From: Phycisphaerales bacterium UBA2218
GTDB taxonomy: Bacteria > Planctomycetota > Phycisphaerae > Sedimentisphaerales > Anaerobacaceae
Length of the DNA: 64,000 nt
Direction of reading: 5' to 3'
Assembly: GCA_002327785.1 (NCBI GenBank)
Contig: DCUI01000107.1
Location: 69,918 to 133,917 of the forward strand
Shown: positions 47,330 through 56,323 of the stretch, one piece after another
How the letters are laid out: each line of letters starts with the position of its first letter
How positions within the stretch are numbered: the stretch's first letter is position 1
Notes under the pieces: generated by a model
What the model saw: only the letters and a program-made list of their open reading frames with translations
Database searches by the model: none
What the model was told of the DNA's origin: nothing
Position numbers and translations under genes: made by a program

Positions 47330-50056
47330 ATGATTCCGTTGGGAACAATCGTTCTGACGCAGATGATTGCGGTTTCGAGTGCTGCCGTGAGTCTGCCGCA
47401 GTTGGGCAGTGACGTGCGGGTCATGGATCTGCGATGCGAGTACATGGTGAACCCCTTGGGTATCGACGTGCCGCAACCGAGGCTGAGCTGGAAACTGGAC
47501 TCCCGGTGGCGGGGGCAGAAGCAGACGGCCTTCCAGGTCCTCGTCGCCGGCAGCGAGAAGATGCTCAAGAGCGACCGGGCCGACCTCTGGGACACCGGCA
47601 AGGTCGCGTCCGACCAGTCCATTCATGTGGTCTATGCCGGCCGGCCGCTAACTTCACGGACCCGTTGTTATTGGAAGGTCCGCATCTGGGACGCCGACGA
47701 CAAGGCCAGCCCGTTCAGCGAGGTCGCCCTATGGGACATGGGTCTGCGGACACCCGGCGACTGGAAGGCCCGGTGGATCAGCGCGCCGGGAAAAGACAAC
47801 GACACAAGCTCGCGGCCGGCGCCGCTGTTTCGCAAGTCGTTTATCCTCTCCAAGGCACCGGCCGATGCACGGCTCTACATCTGTGGTTTGGGCTATCATG
47901 AGCTTCGCCTCAACGGCGGGAAGGTGGGCGATCATGTCCTCGACCCGGCGTTCACCCGCTACGACCGACGGGCGTTCTACGTCACCTACGACGTGACGCG
48001 TCAACTCAGGAAGGGTTCGAACGCCCTCGGCGTGATCCTCGGCAACGGCTGGTACAACATGCACACGCGCTGCGTGTGGGATTTCGACAAAGCCCCCTGG
48101 CGGGACCGGCCCGTCCTGCGGTGCCAACTCGAAATGACGTTCGACGACGGCTCGACCAAAGTCGTCGCCAGCGACGGGACGTGGCGGGTCTCGATGGGTC
48201 CGATCGTTTTCGACAGCATCCGTAACGGCGAGACCTATGACGCCCGACTGGAGAAGACCGGCTGGGACACGGCCGACTACAACGACACCAACTGGCCCCT
48301 GGTGCAAGTCGATTCCGGCCCAAAGGGCGAGTTGCGAGCACAGATGATGCCGCCGATCAAGGTCACACGGACCCTTAAGCCGACCAAGCTCACTGAGCCC
48401 GAACCTGGCGTCTACGTCTTCGACATCGGCCAGAACATGGCCGGTTGGGCGAGGCTGAAGGTATCCGGGCCCGCGGGAACACAGGTCGTGATGCGCTATG
48501 GCGAGCGGCTCAACACCGACGGCACGCTCGATCAGAAGGAGATCGGCCAGCACATCAAGAGCGGCAAGCCGCAGACCGATACCTACATTCTCAAGGGCCA
48601 GGGAACGGAGGCCTGGGAGCCGAGGTTCGCCTATCATGGCTTCCAGTACGTCGAAGTAACCGGCCTGCCGGGCAAACCGAGCCTCGATACGTTGGAAGCC
48701 CGCGTCGTCCACACGGCGTTCGACAAGGCCGGCGAGTTCGAGTGCTCGAACGATCTGTTCAATCGCATCCAGCGCAATACGCTGTGGTCCTACGTCAGCA
48801 ACTTCCACGGCTATCCGACCGATTGCCCACATCGCGAGAAGAATGGCTGGACGGGCGACGCACACTTAGCCGCCGAGACCGGTCTGTACAATTTCGATTC
48901 GGCAGCGGCCTATACGAAGTGGATAAACGACTTCAAGGACGAACAACGCGACAGCGGCGAGCTGCCGGGCATCGTGCCGACCAGCGGATGGGGGTATGCC
49001 TGGGGCAACGGACCCGCTTGGGACAGCGCCTACATCCTGATCCCGTGGTACCTCTATGAATACAACGGCGACACGCGAATCCTGGCCGAGCATTACGATC
49101 GGCTCAAGCGCTACGTGGACTACCTCACGAGCAAGGCGAACAACCACATCGTCTCGATCGGCCTGGGCGACTGGGTCCCTGCCAAATCCAAAACGCCGGA
49201 GAAGGTGACCTCAACCGGCTACTATTATCGCGATGCGCTGATCGTAGCCAGAATCGCCTCAATGCTGGGCAAAACTGAAGACACAAGGAAATACGGCGAC
49301 CTGGCCCTGAAGATCCGCGACGCGTTCAACCGGGAGTTCTTCCAGAAGGACACCGGCCTCTACGCCGGCGGCACCCAGACGGCCATGAGCTGCGCCCTGA
49401 CTCACGGGCTGGTCCCGCCGCACGAGCAGCAGCGGGTTCTCAGGAATCTCGTGGCCATGATCGAAAAGAACGACGGATTCCTCGACGCCGGCATCCTGGG
49501 CACGAAGTACCTCATCGACTGCCTGACCGCCGGCGGCCGGGGCGATGTCGTCTATCGTATGGCGATCAAGACCGGCTACCCGAGTTGGGGCCGCTGGCTC
49601 GAGGAAGGGGCCACCACGCTCTGGGAGCAGTGGGATGGCGAGGCATCCCGCAACCACATCATGTTCGGGCACATCAGCGCCTGGTTCTACCAGGTCCTGG
49701 GCGGCATCCTGCCCGATCCGGAGGCGGTCGGCTTCAAACACTTCGTCATCAAGCCGCAACTGCTCGGCGACGTCACGTGGGTTCGTGCCGAGCACCAATC
49801 CATGTACGGCACGATCCGCAGCAACTGGGAGATTCGGAGCGATAAAATCACGCTGAGGGCCGTGGTGCCCGTGAACACTACAGCGACCGTGTACGTCCCC
49901 AGCGACAGGCAGACGGCCATCACCGAGGGCCCCGACTACCTCCATGTGGGCGGCCACGCACGGTTCCTCCGCGTCGAGGATGACTACGCCGTCTTTGAGG
50001 TCGAGTCCGGGACTTATGAGTTCATCTCGCAATTGCCTGCAAGAAATGCAAAGTGA
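47330..50056 (+). CDS. Secreted alpha-L-rhamnosidase, GH78
   Basis: A 908-residue enzyme expected to release terminal alpha-L-rhamnose from polysaccharides or glycosides. ATG 47330 has GGAGG eight bases upstream and begins a short Sec signal (MIPLGTIVLTQMIAVSSAAV). The N-terminal fibronectin-like domain has VMDLRCEYMVNPLGIDVPQPRLSW, a GH78 opener. The accessory domain includes DARLYICGLGYHELRLNGGKVGDHVLDPAFT. The (alpha/alpha)6 catalytic domain carries PTDCPHREKNGWTGDAHLAAE, where Asp and Glu are the expected catalytic residues, followed by ATTLWEQWDG. Full length and intact motifs argue for activity. It converges with the DUF3472 gene with 13 bp between. Confidence 0.95.
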   Translation: MIPLGTIVLTQMIAVSSAAVSLPQLGSDVRVMDLRCEYMVNPLGIDVPQPRLSWKLDSRWRGQKQTAFQVLVAGSEKMLKSDRADLWDTGKVASDQSIHVVYAGRPLTSRTRCYWKVRIWDADDKASPFSEVALWDMGLRTPGDWKARWISAPGKDNDTSSRPAPLFRKSFILSKAPADARLYICGLGYHELRLNGGKVGDHVLDPAFTRYDRRAFYVTYDVTRQLRKGSNALGVILGNGWYNMHTRCVWDFDKAPWRDRPVLRCQLEMTFDDGSTKVVASDGTWRVSMGPIVFDSIRNGETYDARLEKTGWDTADYNDTNWPLVQVDSGPKGELRAQMMPPIKVTRTLKPTKLTEPEPGVYVFDIGQNMAGWARLKVSGPAGTQVVMRYGERLNTDGTLDQKEIGQHIKSGKPQTDTYILKGQGTEAWEPRFAYHGFQYVEVTGLPGKPSLDTLEARVVHTAFDKAGEFECSNDLFNRIQRNTLWSYVSNFHGYPTDCPHREKNGWTGDAHLAAETGLYNFDSAAAYTKWINDFKDEQRDSGELPGIVPTSGWGYAWGNGPAWDSAYILIPWYLYEYNGDTRILAEHYDRLKRYVDYLTSKANNHIVSIGLGDWVPAKSKTPEKVTSTGYYYRDALIVARIASMLGKTEDTRKYGDLALKIRDAFNREFFQKDTGLYAGGTQTAMSCALTHGLVPPHEQQRVLRNLVAMIEKNDGFLDAGILGTKYLIDCLTAGGRGDVVYRMAIKTGYPSWGRWLEEGATTLWEQWDGEASRNHIMFGHISAWFYQVLGGILPDPEAVGFKHFVIKPQLLGDVTWVRAEHQSMYGTIRSNWEIRSDKITLRAVVPVNTTATVYVPSDRQTAITEGPDYLHVGGHARFLRVEDDYAVFEVESGTYEFISQLPARNAK

Positions 50057-50069
50057 CAGGCGCAGGTCT

Positions 50070-51338
50070 CTATTCCGGCAGTACGATGTCTGAAGGGGCT
50101 TTGCCGGTTGCCGGCCTTGTGAACTTCTCGCGGTACGCGGTGAAGCCGGGCCCGAAACCGCCGTGGGCAAGGAAGAACCGGCTGCTCTCCACGCCCATGA
50201 AGCGGTCGAGCCGATCCGCCTTGCCCGTTGGATCATGACTGAAGCCGGCCGTGGTCAGCTCAATCCAACGGCCGTCGGGGGTCCGAATCCACTGGTTGCC
50301 GTAGAGGGCCTTGCGGAGCAAATGCCCGTTGGCGCCGCCGAAGTCCTCGCTGAAGCTATAGAGCCCGCGTAGATAGCCGCCTTCCTTCGGCGCGTTCCAA
50401 CTGGAGATCAGGACCCATCGCTTCTTGTCCGGATGGAAGTAGTAACCCGCGTAGATCGTGTGCGTCGCGTCGATGGGTTTGGCGGTGACGACGAACCGCT
50501 GCAATTCCCCGGTCCTCCACAGATACTTGATATGGCTGTGGCCGCCCGTGCCCTCATTGCCGAAATCACCGGCGTAGACGCCTTCGCCCTTGGCGATCAG
50601 CTTGACGCGGTCTTCGTCGGCGACCTTGTCTCGATCGACCGCCTCGTTGCCGCTGTCCCAGACGCTGAAGATAATCCGCCGTTCCGTCGGGCTGTTCACC
50701 TGCATGCCGAAGTAGCCGCGATGCCACCCGCAGGCCATGTAGTACGTCCAGACCGGGTCTTCCAAGCCGGTCATTTCGCAGTAGAACGCCTCGACCTCCA
50801 CGTCCTTCTCCACCGGGTACACCAGGTGCACCGCCGCAGCGTTGCGGCGGGGCTTGAGATTGAAGTGCGAATCCTCCGTTGCAGGGCCCTTGAGCACCAG
50901 AGCGTCAAGGTCGCCGAACGGCCGGCCCTGTGGATTGAGCGATTCGAGGGTAAATCGCTGGTAGCCGGCCGTAGGGATATCGAACGAGCCAAAGCCGGCG
51001 GTGACGAGGTTCGCCTCGTCGCCGACGACCGTTGCTTCCTTGGACTGCCCTGCAACCGTCAGGCGGAGCTTCGACGTGGCATCTTTGGGCAGACGCAGGA
51101 CCACGGAGCAGTCGAGCTCGCCCGAAGCGGCGATTCGGCCGAACCAGAGCACTTTCAGATTTGGATCGTTCCAGCCGGTGACGCCGGAACGCGGTGAAAC
51201 CCTCGCCCCATCCACATCGGGATCGAGGTATGCGGTGAAGGCGGGGACCCGCAACTCATCAGCCGACGCGGAAGCCACCATGGTGAGTAATGCAAAAACC
51301 GCTTGTACAAAGACGAAAAAGCATTCTTTTCGTTTCAT
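50070..51338 (-). CDS. Secreted DUF5077/DUF3472-type protein
   Basis: A 422-residue exported protein from ATG 51338 (MKRKECFFVFVQAVFALLT signal) with GAGGACGG in front. The very long ORF that reaches 53447 is antisense to the transglutaminase gene and is not used. The N-terminal ~140 residues look like the DUF5077 beta-sandwich (KVLWFGRIAASGELDCSVVL). The second domain, with YMACGWHRGYFGMQVNS, RRIIFSVWDSG and WVLISSWNAPKEGGYLRGLY, matches the DUF3472 pattern as I recall it. A carbohydrate-binding or glycosidase-like role is likely but unproven. It is divergent from the propeller-transglutaminase gene. Confidence 0.78.
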   Translation of the reverse strand: MKRKECFFVFVQAVFALLTMVASASADELRVPAFTAYLDPDVDGARVSPRSGVTGWNDPNLKVLWFGRIAASGELDCSVVLRLPKDATSKLRLTVAGQSKEATVVGDEANLVTAGFGSFDIPTAGYQRFTLESLNPQGRPFGDLDALVLKGPATEDSHFNLKPRRNAAAVHLVYPVEKDVEVEAFYCEMTGLEDPVWTYYMACGWHRGYFGMQVNSPTERRIIFSVWDSGNEAVDRDKVADEDRVKLIAKGEGVYAGDFGNEGTGGHSHIKYLWRTGELQRFVVTAKPIDATHTIYAGYYFHPDKKRWVLISSWNAPKEGGYLRGLYSFSEDFGGANGHLLRKALYGNQWIRTPDGRWIELTTAGFSHDPTGKADRLDRFMGVESSRFFLAHGGFGPGFTAYREKFTRPATGKAPSDIVLPE

Positions 51339-51587
51339 ACCGTCCTCAACCATACAGCAACGATTCTCCTGACACACGGCGCAACCGACACCCCTCAGAA
51401 TTGGGGCCCCACGCACATCCGGACATAGTACACAAATCGTGGAGAAGAGACAACGACGACCTTGTGCGGCACGGAAAAGCTCGGAATTGCCTTGAATCCA
51501 GGCTGGACCGCATGGTATGGTCTGCTGTCCTGGACATCTGCGATCCGGCGGCCACGGTGCTATCGAACCTGGAGAAGGAGAATCACG

Positions 51588-53192
51588 ATGTTTCACAGAC
51601 GCTTCCCGATGGTTGTTGTTCTGGTGGTGTTGCTCAATCACCCCGTTCTCGCCCACCCGGGAAAGGTGGTTCACAGTTTTCCGACGCCGGGAAACTTCTG
51701 CACAGGGATCGCCTTCGACGGAGAATCGCTCTGGGCAGCAGACTACAAGGCGGACAGGCTGTTCAAAGTGGACGTTCGGACGGGAGAAGTCATTCGTTCC
51801 ATTCCCTCGCCCGGGTTCTGGCCCCTGGGTCTGGCTTGGGATGGGACGTGCCTTTGGAACGTGGACAAGGGCAGGCAGAAGATCTTCAAGATCGATCCTG
51901 CGGATGGAACCATCTTGAAAGCGATCGACGCACCATCGAGCAACCCGGAGGGATTGGCGTGGGATGGGAAGACCCTGTGGGTGAGCGACGGCAGGAGTCG
52001 TGAGATCATAAAGATCGACTTGAGCGACGGGACGGCGGTAAAGACCCTGAGCGCCCCGGCCCAATCGCCCAATGGACTGGCCTTCGATGGCATCTACCTG
52101 TGGTGCTCCGACCGAATGACCGATGAGATCTACATGATCGAGCCGGACGGTGGCGAGGTGCTCGTCGTGCTCGACGCCCCCGGCCCGTACCCGCGAGGCC
52201 TGGCTTGGGACGGAGAGTGCCTCTGGGCCGTGGACCAGCAGAAGGACATGCTGTACCGACTCGTGCGATGGGACGGCGAGCGATATCGTCTGAAGGACAC
52301 ACGCCGGGCCAGAGTGACCTTCACCCATGAGGTCAAGTCCTACGGGACAGGCCGAATCAGAACGCTCCAGGCGTGCCTGGCGGTCCCGGAAGACATGACG
52401 CAACAGAAGGTCAATTCCCTTTCCCTGTCGCCCTCCACACACACGCTTCAGAAAGATCGCTGGCAGCAGGAAGCGGCCGTGTTTCAGTACGAAGATGTCC
52501 CATCCGACGCGACCGTGGAATCCCGGTTCGAGGCGGACGTGGAAATCTCCGACATTCGGTACTTCATCTTTCCCGACCACTGCGGCACGCTGAGTGATAT
52601 CCCCGCCGAGATCCGAGACCGCTACACAGCCGACGGCAGCAAGTACATGATCGAAGATCCGTACATCCAAAAGCTCGCCAGGGAACTGGCGGACAAGGAG
52701 AAGAACCCGTACACCATCGCACGCACGATGTTCGACTACGTGCGAAAGCACCTGGAATACAAGCTTGAAGGGGGATGGAACGCGGCGCCCGTCGTGCTCA
52801 AACGCGGGACAGGCTCGTGTTCCGAGTACTCCTTCTGCTTCATCGCACTGTGCCGCGCCGCCGGACTTCCCGCGCGGTACGTCGGCGCCGTCGTGGTGCG
52901 CGGCGATGACGCCAGCATGGACGATGTCTTCCACCGCTGGCCCGAGGTATATCTGCCCAACTACGGCTGGGTCCCGATTGATCCCCAGGGTGGGGACAAG
53001 CCCCTGCCTCGCGACCGGGCCCTGCACATCGGCAACCTCTCGAACCGTTTCCTTGTCACCACGCAGGGCGGCGGCGACTCCGAGCACCTGGGCTGGTACT
53101 ACAACTGCAATGAGACCTACACTTCGGACCCCCAACTGGAGGTCCGGATCGAGGCCTTTGCAGAATGGGAGCCCATCGAGCGAGGGCAATAG
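51588..53192 (+). CDS. Secreted beta-propeller/transglutaminase-like protein
   Basis: A 534-residue exported protein from ATG 51588, with GGAGAAGGAG seven bases upstream and a Sec signal (FPMVVVLVVLLNHPVLA). Residues about 25-220 hold five repeats of about 42 residues, each with a GLAWDG or GIAFDG core followed by LW (for example PEGLAWDGKTLWVSDG), forming a propeller. The C-terminal half is a transglutaminase-like domain: Cys in RGTGSCSEYSFCFIALCRAAGLPARYVGAV, His in VFHRWPEVYL and Asp in GWVPIDPQ. It may be a protease or amidase as in other bacterial transglutaminase-like proteins. The gene stands alone. Confidence 0.88.
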   Translation: MFHRRFPMVVVLVVLLNHPVLAHPGKVVHSFPTPGNFCTGIAFDGESLWAADYKADRLFKVDVRTGEVIRSIPSPGFWPLGLAWDGTCLWNVDKGRQKIFKIDPADGTILKAIDAPSSNPEGLAWDGKTLWVSDGRSREIIKIDLSDGTAVKTLSAPAQSPNGLAFDGIYLWCSDRMTDEIYMIEPDGGEVLVVLDAPGPYPRGLAWDGECLWAVDQQKDMLYRLVRWDGERYRLKDTRRARVTFTHEVKSYGTGRIRTLQACLAVPEDMTQQKVNSLSLSPSTHTLQKDRWQQEAAVFQYEDVPSDATVESRFEADVEISDIRYFIFPDHCGTLSDIPAEIRDRYTADGSKYMIEDPYIQKLARELADKEKNPYTIARTMFDYVRKHLEYKLEGGWNAAPVVLKRGTGSCSEYSFCFIALCRAAGLPARYVGAVVVRGDDASMDDVFHRWPEVYLPNYGWVPIDPQGGDKPLPRDRALHIGNLSNRFLVTTQGGGDSEHLGWYYNCNETYTSDPQLEVRIEAFAEWEPIERGQ

Positions 53193-53247
53193 CGGCGGTG
53201 ATGTCCGTGTATCGGTCGCTGCCGCGAAGGCGAAGCCGAACAGGATC

Positions 53248-54468
53248 TCAAACTGGGACAACAACGATGGCCTTGTGAGGCGAGGTGGGACAGGCAGCCT
53301 CGCAGGCCCCGCAGCCGTTGCAATGCTTCGGATCGATCTGGGGCGTGACGGTGTAATCGGCTTCCGAAAACACGTAGCGGACCGCATCATACGGGCATCG
53401 GCTCTTGCACACGGAACATTCCCGGTCATCCCCGAGGAGGCACACATCCATATCCACGCGGGCCAGACCCAGCCGAACGATTCTCTTTTTCACATGCGGC
53501 ACACGCTTCAGCGCACCGCTGGGACAAACCTCCGTACACCGCACACAGTCTTCGCGACAGTAGTCCTTGCGAAAATTCAGAACAGGCGTCAGAAGGGCCG
53601 CCCATCCACCCTCGCCCAGGTCTCGCTTGATGACACTGCTGGGGCAGGCTCGGACGCAGTTGCCGCAGCGAGTGCACACTCCGCTGAAAGCCGGCTCAGC
53701 CACCGCGCCCGGCGGGCGAAGAGGCGATAACCTCTTCCGGCCCAACAGCCGCACCGCGCCGGCCCAGACCGCTCCGGCAACAACCCCCAGGAGCATCCGC
53801 CTCGGCACAGGTAACTCGGCGCTCGCCTGCGGGACGGCCCTCTGCCTCTTTCGCCGCAATACACGACAGGATTCAGATAGAATAGACAGCAGATCCTGAA
53901 AGGCCCCCAAGGGACACACGCGCCCGCACCAGGCGCTCGGCCACAGCAATCCGAACACCAGGATGGCCAGAAATCCCGCTGCCGAGAGGGCTGCTCCCAG
54001 TCCTGGGCCATGCACTCCGGGATCGAACAGGCCGGCGAAGCGCGCCAGCGGATCCAGCCACAGGAACAAAGGATACCCCAAACAGGCGCCGCCCAGTGTG
54101 AGCAGGACAATCCAGGACCCGATCTGTGGGAAACGAATGGTCCGGCGGCCGAGCCTGTGACCCAACCAGCCCGCGCCGTCCATGCAGACTCCCGCCGGAC
54201 ACACCCAGCGGCAGAACAGCCGGCGGCGCACCAGCACGGCCAAACCGACGATGAGTCCCAGCCAAGTCAAAACGTGGAAGCCGCGCGTCGCCAGGATTGC
54301 AGTGACCGCCACAAAAGGACTGAGGGCGGGGACAAGGCCCGGTATGAAGACACCGGGCAGAACGGACCACAACACGACCACCGCCGCAACCAGACACACC
54401 GCGCGAACCAGCCGCCGGATGCGGCGACGGCCCTGGGATCTATTGAGCCTCAGATAGTCAGTCTTCAT
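53248..54468 (-). CDS. Membrane polyferredoxin (NapH/NosR-like 4Fe-4S protein)
   Basis: A 406-residue membrane protein with about five N-terminal membrane segments and cytoplasmic Fe-S clusters. Cys patterns: CRWVCPAGVC and CGRVCPLGA near membrane segments (the NapH/NosR type CxxxCP), then CTRCGNCVRACP, CREDCVRCTEVCP, CSVCKSRCP and CNGCGACEAACP. Four or more 4Fe-4S clusters are likely. The role is electron transfer to or from a periplasmic or membrane enzyme; none is adjacent, except the FAD oxidoreductase at 54596 on the same strand. ATG 54468 is chosen; 54516 is also possible, and neither has a strong Shine-Dalgarno. Confidence 0.88.
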   Translation of the reverse strand: MKTDYLRLNRSQGRRRIRRLVRAVCLVAAVVVLWSVLPGVFIPGLVPALSPFVAVTAILATRGFHVLTWLGLIVGLAVLVRRRLFCRWVCPAGVCMDGAGWLGHRLGRRTIRFPQIGSWIVLLTLGGACLGYPLFLWLDPLARFAGLFDPGVHGPGLGAALSAAGFLAILVFGLLWPSAWCGRVCPLGAFQDLLSILSESCRVLRRKRQRAVPQASAELPVPRRMLLGVVAGAVWAGAVRLLGRKRLSPLRPPGAVAEPAFSGVCTRCGNCVRACPSSVIKRDLGEGGWAALLTPVLNFRKDYCREDCVRCTEVCPSGALKRVPHVKKRIVRLGLARVDMDVCLLGDDRECSVCKSRCPYDAVRYVFSEADYTVTPQIDPKHCNGCGACEAACPTSPHKAIVVVPV

Positions 54469-54595
54469 ATCTGGCCTGGGTGGCATCGGCAGGGCCGAAG
54501 ACTTTGCCGCTGCCATCCGGAATCGAGTCTCTTCCGCTTGGATTCTTGAAGCCTCATAACCGCATTGGAGAGTGCCTCAAGCCCTCTTCGAGGGC

Positions 54596-55963
54596 TCAAC
54601 CGAGATAGGCATCCTGTTGCCTGAGCACCTTTTGCACCTTGGCCACGTCCACGTCACGGGGCAGGCACCTCTCCTGGACGGCCACGGCCGCTGCGACCCC
54701 CGCGGCGTGACCGGTCACAAAACAGTTCGGAATCAGCCGGACGAGGTCCGCCATGGAACGCTCCGCACAGATACACCGACCGGCAGCCAGCACGTTATCG
54801 ACCTTCGTCGGCACCAGGGCGCCGTACGGGATTTGCCATTCTCCGTGGTCGCCGCCCTCCTCGCCACCCATGCCGATCACGTCCGGGAACTTCGTATGTG
54901 CCCGCAAGTCCGCCAGCCTCACGGCGTTCACGCCGTCGAGCACGCGTGTGATCCGCACGCCGAGCTGCGGCGCGGTCTCGACCAGATACACCCGCTCGTA
55001 TCCCGGCGTGCCGCGCGTCTTTTGGATGCTCTGCCAAATGAACTTGCGATGGTTCATCTCCATGCGGGTGAGCGTAACCACATCCAGCGCATCGACCTCG
55101 GGACCGTGCATATTCACCCAGTTCACGCCGGCAACCGGTGTCCGCAGGCCCAGGTGCTTCGGCTTCGGCGTGTTCGCGGCCTTGGCCGCATCTACGCGGT
55201 CCAGGTTCCCGATCCGCGACACCAGTCCCACGTTGTGCGAGCGGTGCTCGAACCGGGCGCCGGCCGCCGCAAACACATCTCCATCGCCGGTTGCGTCGAT
55301 CACGACCTTGGCCAGGATGGCCTGCCGGCCCGACTTGCTCTCGAACACGGCCCCGCGGACCACATTGCCCGTGACGATGGCGCCCACACCCCAGCAGTGC
55401 AGAAAGACCCGGATTCCCGCCTCCTCGATCATCTCGACCATCAGGTACTTCACCGCCTCGGCGTCCACGGTCGGTTTGGAACCGGGTTTGCGGTCGATGA
55501 TCGCGCCGTCCATCTTGTCCAAACGGCGCATGATCTCCTCGCCAATGCCCTGGCAGACCTGCTTTTTTCCGCCGACGATATGTCCGATAACCAGCAGCAC
55601 GAGACCACCGGTCCAGAGGCCGCCGAAGTGCCCATAGCGTTCGACAAGCGTCACGCGGGCCCCGGATCGTTTGGCCGCGATGGCCGCCACAATGCCGGCG
55701 GGGCCTCCGCCGACAATCAGGACATCCGTCTCGTCCAGGATCGGCAATTCCCGCGCGGGTTGAATCACCCTGCCATCGACGAGCGTCGCCCCGGCACTGT
55801 TGGCCTGGACCTTATGGCTGGCAATGACGGAACTCTCGAAGCCGGTGGATTCGCCAGGATTTTGGGCCAGTAATGGGGTGGCCGTGACAGAACCCAACCC
55901 CACCGTCAGGCCCGATAATCCAAACCTCATCAGGCACTCGCGTCGATTCATCGGATCGTTCAT
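54596..55963 (-). CDS. FAD-dependent oxidoreductase with Tat-type signal
   Basis: A 455-residue flavoprotein starting at ATG 55963, with GAGGAG seven bases upstream. The N-terminus MNDPMNRRECLMRFGLSGL is a likely twin-arginine signal. The FAD-binding Rossmann fold is ETDVLIVGGGPAGIVAAIAAKRSGARVTLVER at about residues 57-88. GDGDVFAAAGARFE and VLAAGRCICAERSMADLVRLI are the second FAD contacts. It fits the FAD_oxidored family common in planctomycetes, whose substrates are mostly unknown. A small hairpin (54580-54596) overlaps its stop on the downstream side but has no U-run. Confidence 0.9.
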   Translation of the reverse strand: MNDPMNRRECLMRFGLSGLTVGLGSVTATPLLAQNPGESTGFESSVIASHKVQANSAGATLVDGRVIQPARELPILDETDVLIVGGGPAGIVAAIAAKRSGARVTLVERYGHFGGLWTGGLVLLVIGHIVGGKKQVCQGIGEEIMRRLDKMDGAIIDRKPGSKPTVDAEAVKYLMVEMIEEAGIRVFLHCWGVGAIVTGNVVRGAVFESKSGRQAILAKVVIDATGDGDVFAAAGARFEHRSHNVGLVSRIGNLDRVDAAKAANTPKPKHLGLRTPVAGVNWVNMHGPEVDALDVVTLTRMEMNHRKFIWQSIQKTRGTPGYERVYLVETAPQLGVRITRVLDGVNAVRLADLRAHTKFPDVIGMGGEEGGDHGEWQIPYGALVPTKVDNVLAAGRCICAERSMADLVRLIPNCFVTGHAAGVAAAVAVQERCLPRDVDVAKVQKVLRQQDAYLG

Positions 55964-56323
55964 AAGGAACTCCTCGGCAGTTGACCACAATCCTGCTGGC
56001 AGCGAACACCAAGCCATCCTAAACCAAACGGTCGGGCAATGGAAGCGCGGGATGCCACAGGCGGACACGACCTGCACGGAGCGACGCACCTCACCGCGAC
56101 GGGGAGTATGCACACGAGACCACTGCGTCAACCAGACCCAGGAAGAAGCCGGCACGCCCGTGCATATCGAAAAAACTCTGGCGTTTTGAGGCCACATCTC
56201 CTATTGTTGTAGCATTGGCTCAGGGAAGGCTTCCTGGCCGAAATCGGGGGGGACCCCTCAGACACAAATCGTCGCAGGGGGGACCCCGGATCGCATCATC
56301 AGATCGGAACCGGCCAGTTCGAT

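Noticed and set aside
50070..53447. A minus-strand frame of 1125 codons
   Set aside because: Only the part from 51338 down is coding; the rest is antisense to the transglutaminase gene and has no recognisable domain. A signal peptide and Shine-Dalgarno mark the true start.
54578..54598. Hairpin AGCCCTC-TTC-GAGGGCT at the end of the FAD oxidoreductase gene
   Set aside because: Only seven base pairs and no U-run on either strand, so a terminator is not supported.
56240..56290. GGGGGGACCCC occurring twice
   Set aside because: Too short and simple to call a repeat family from two neighbouring copies.
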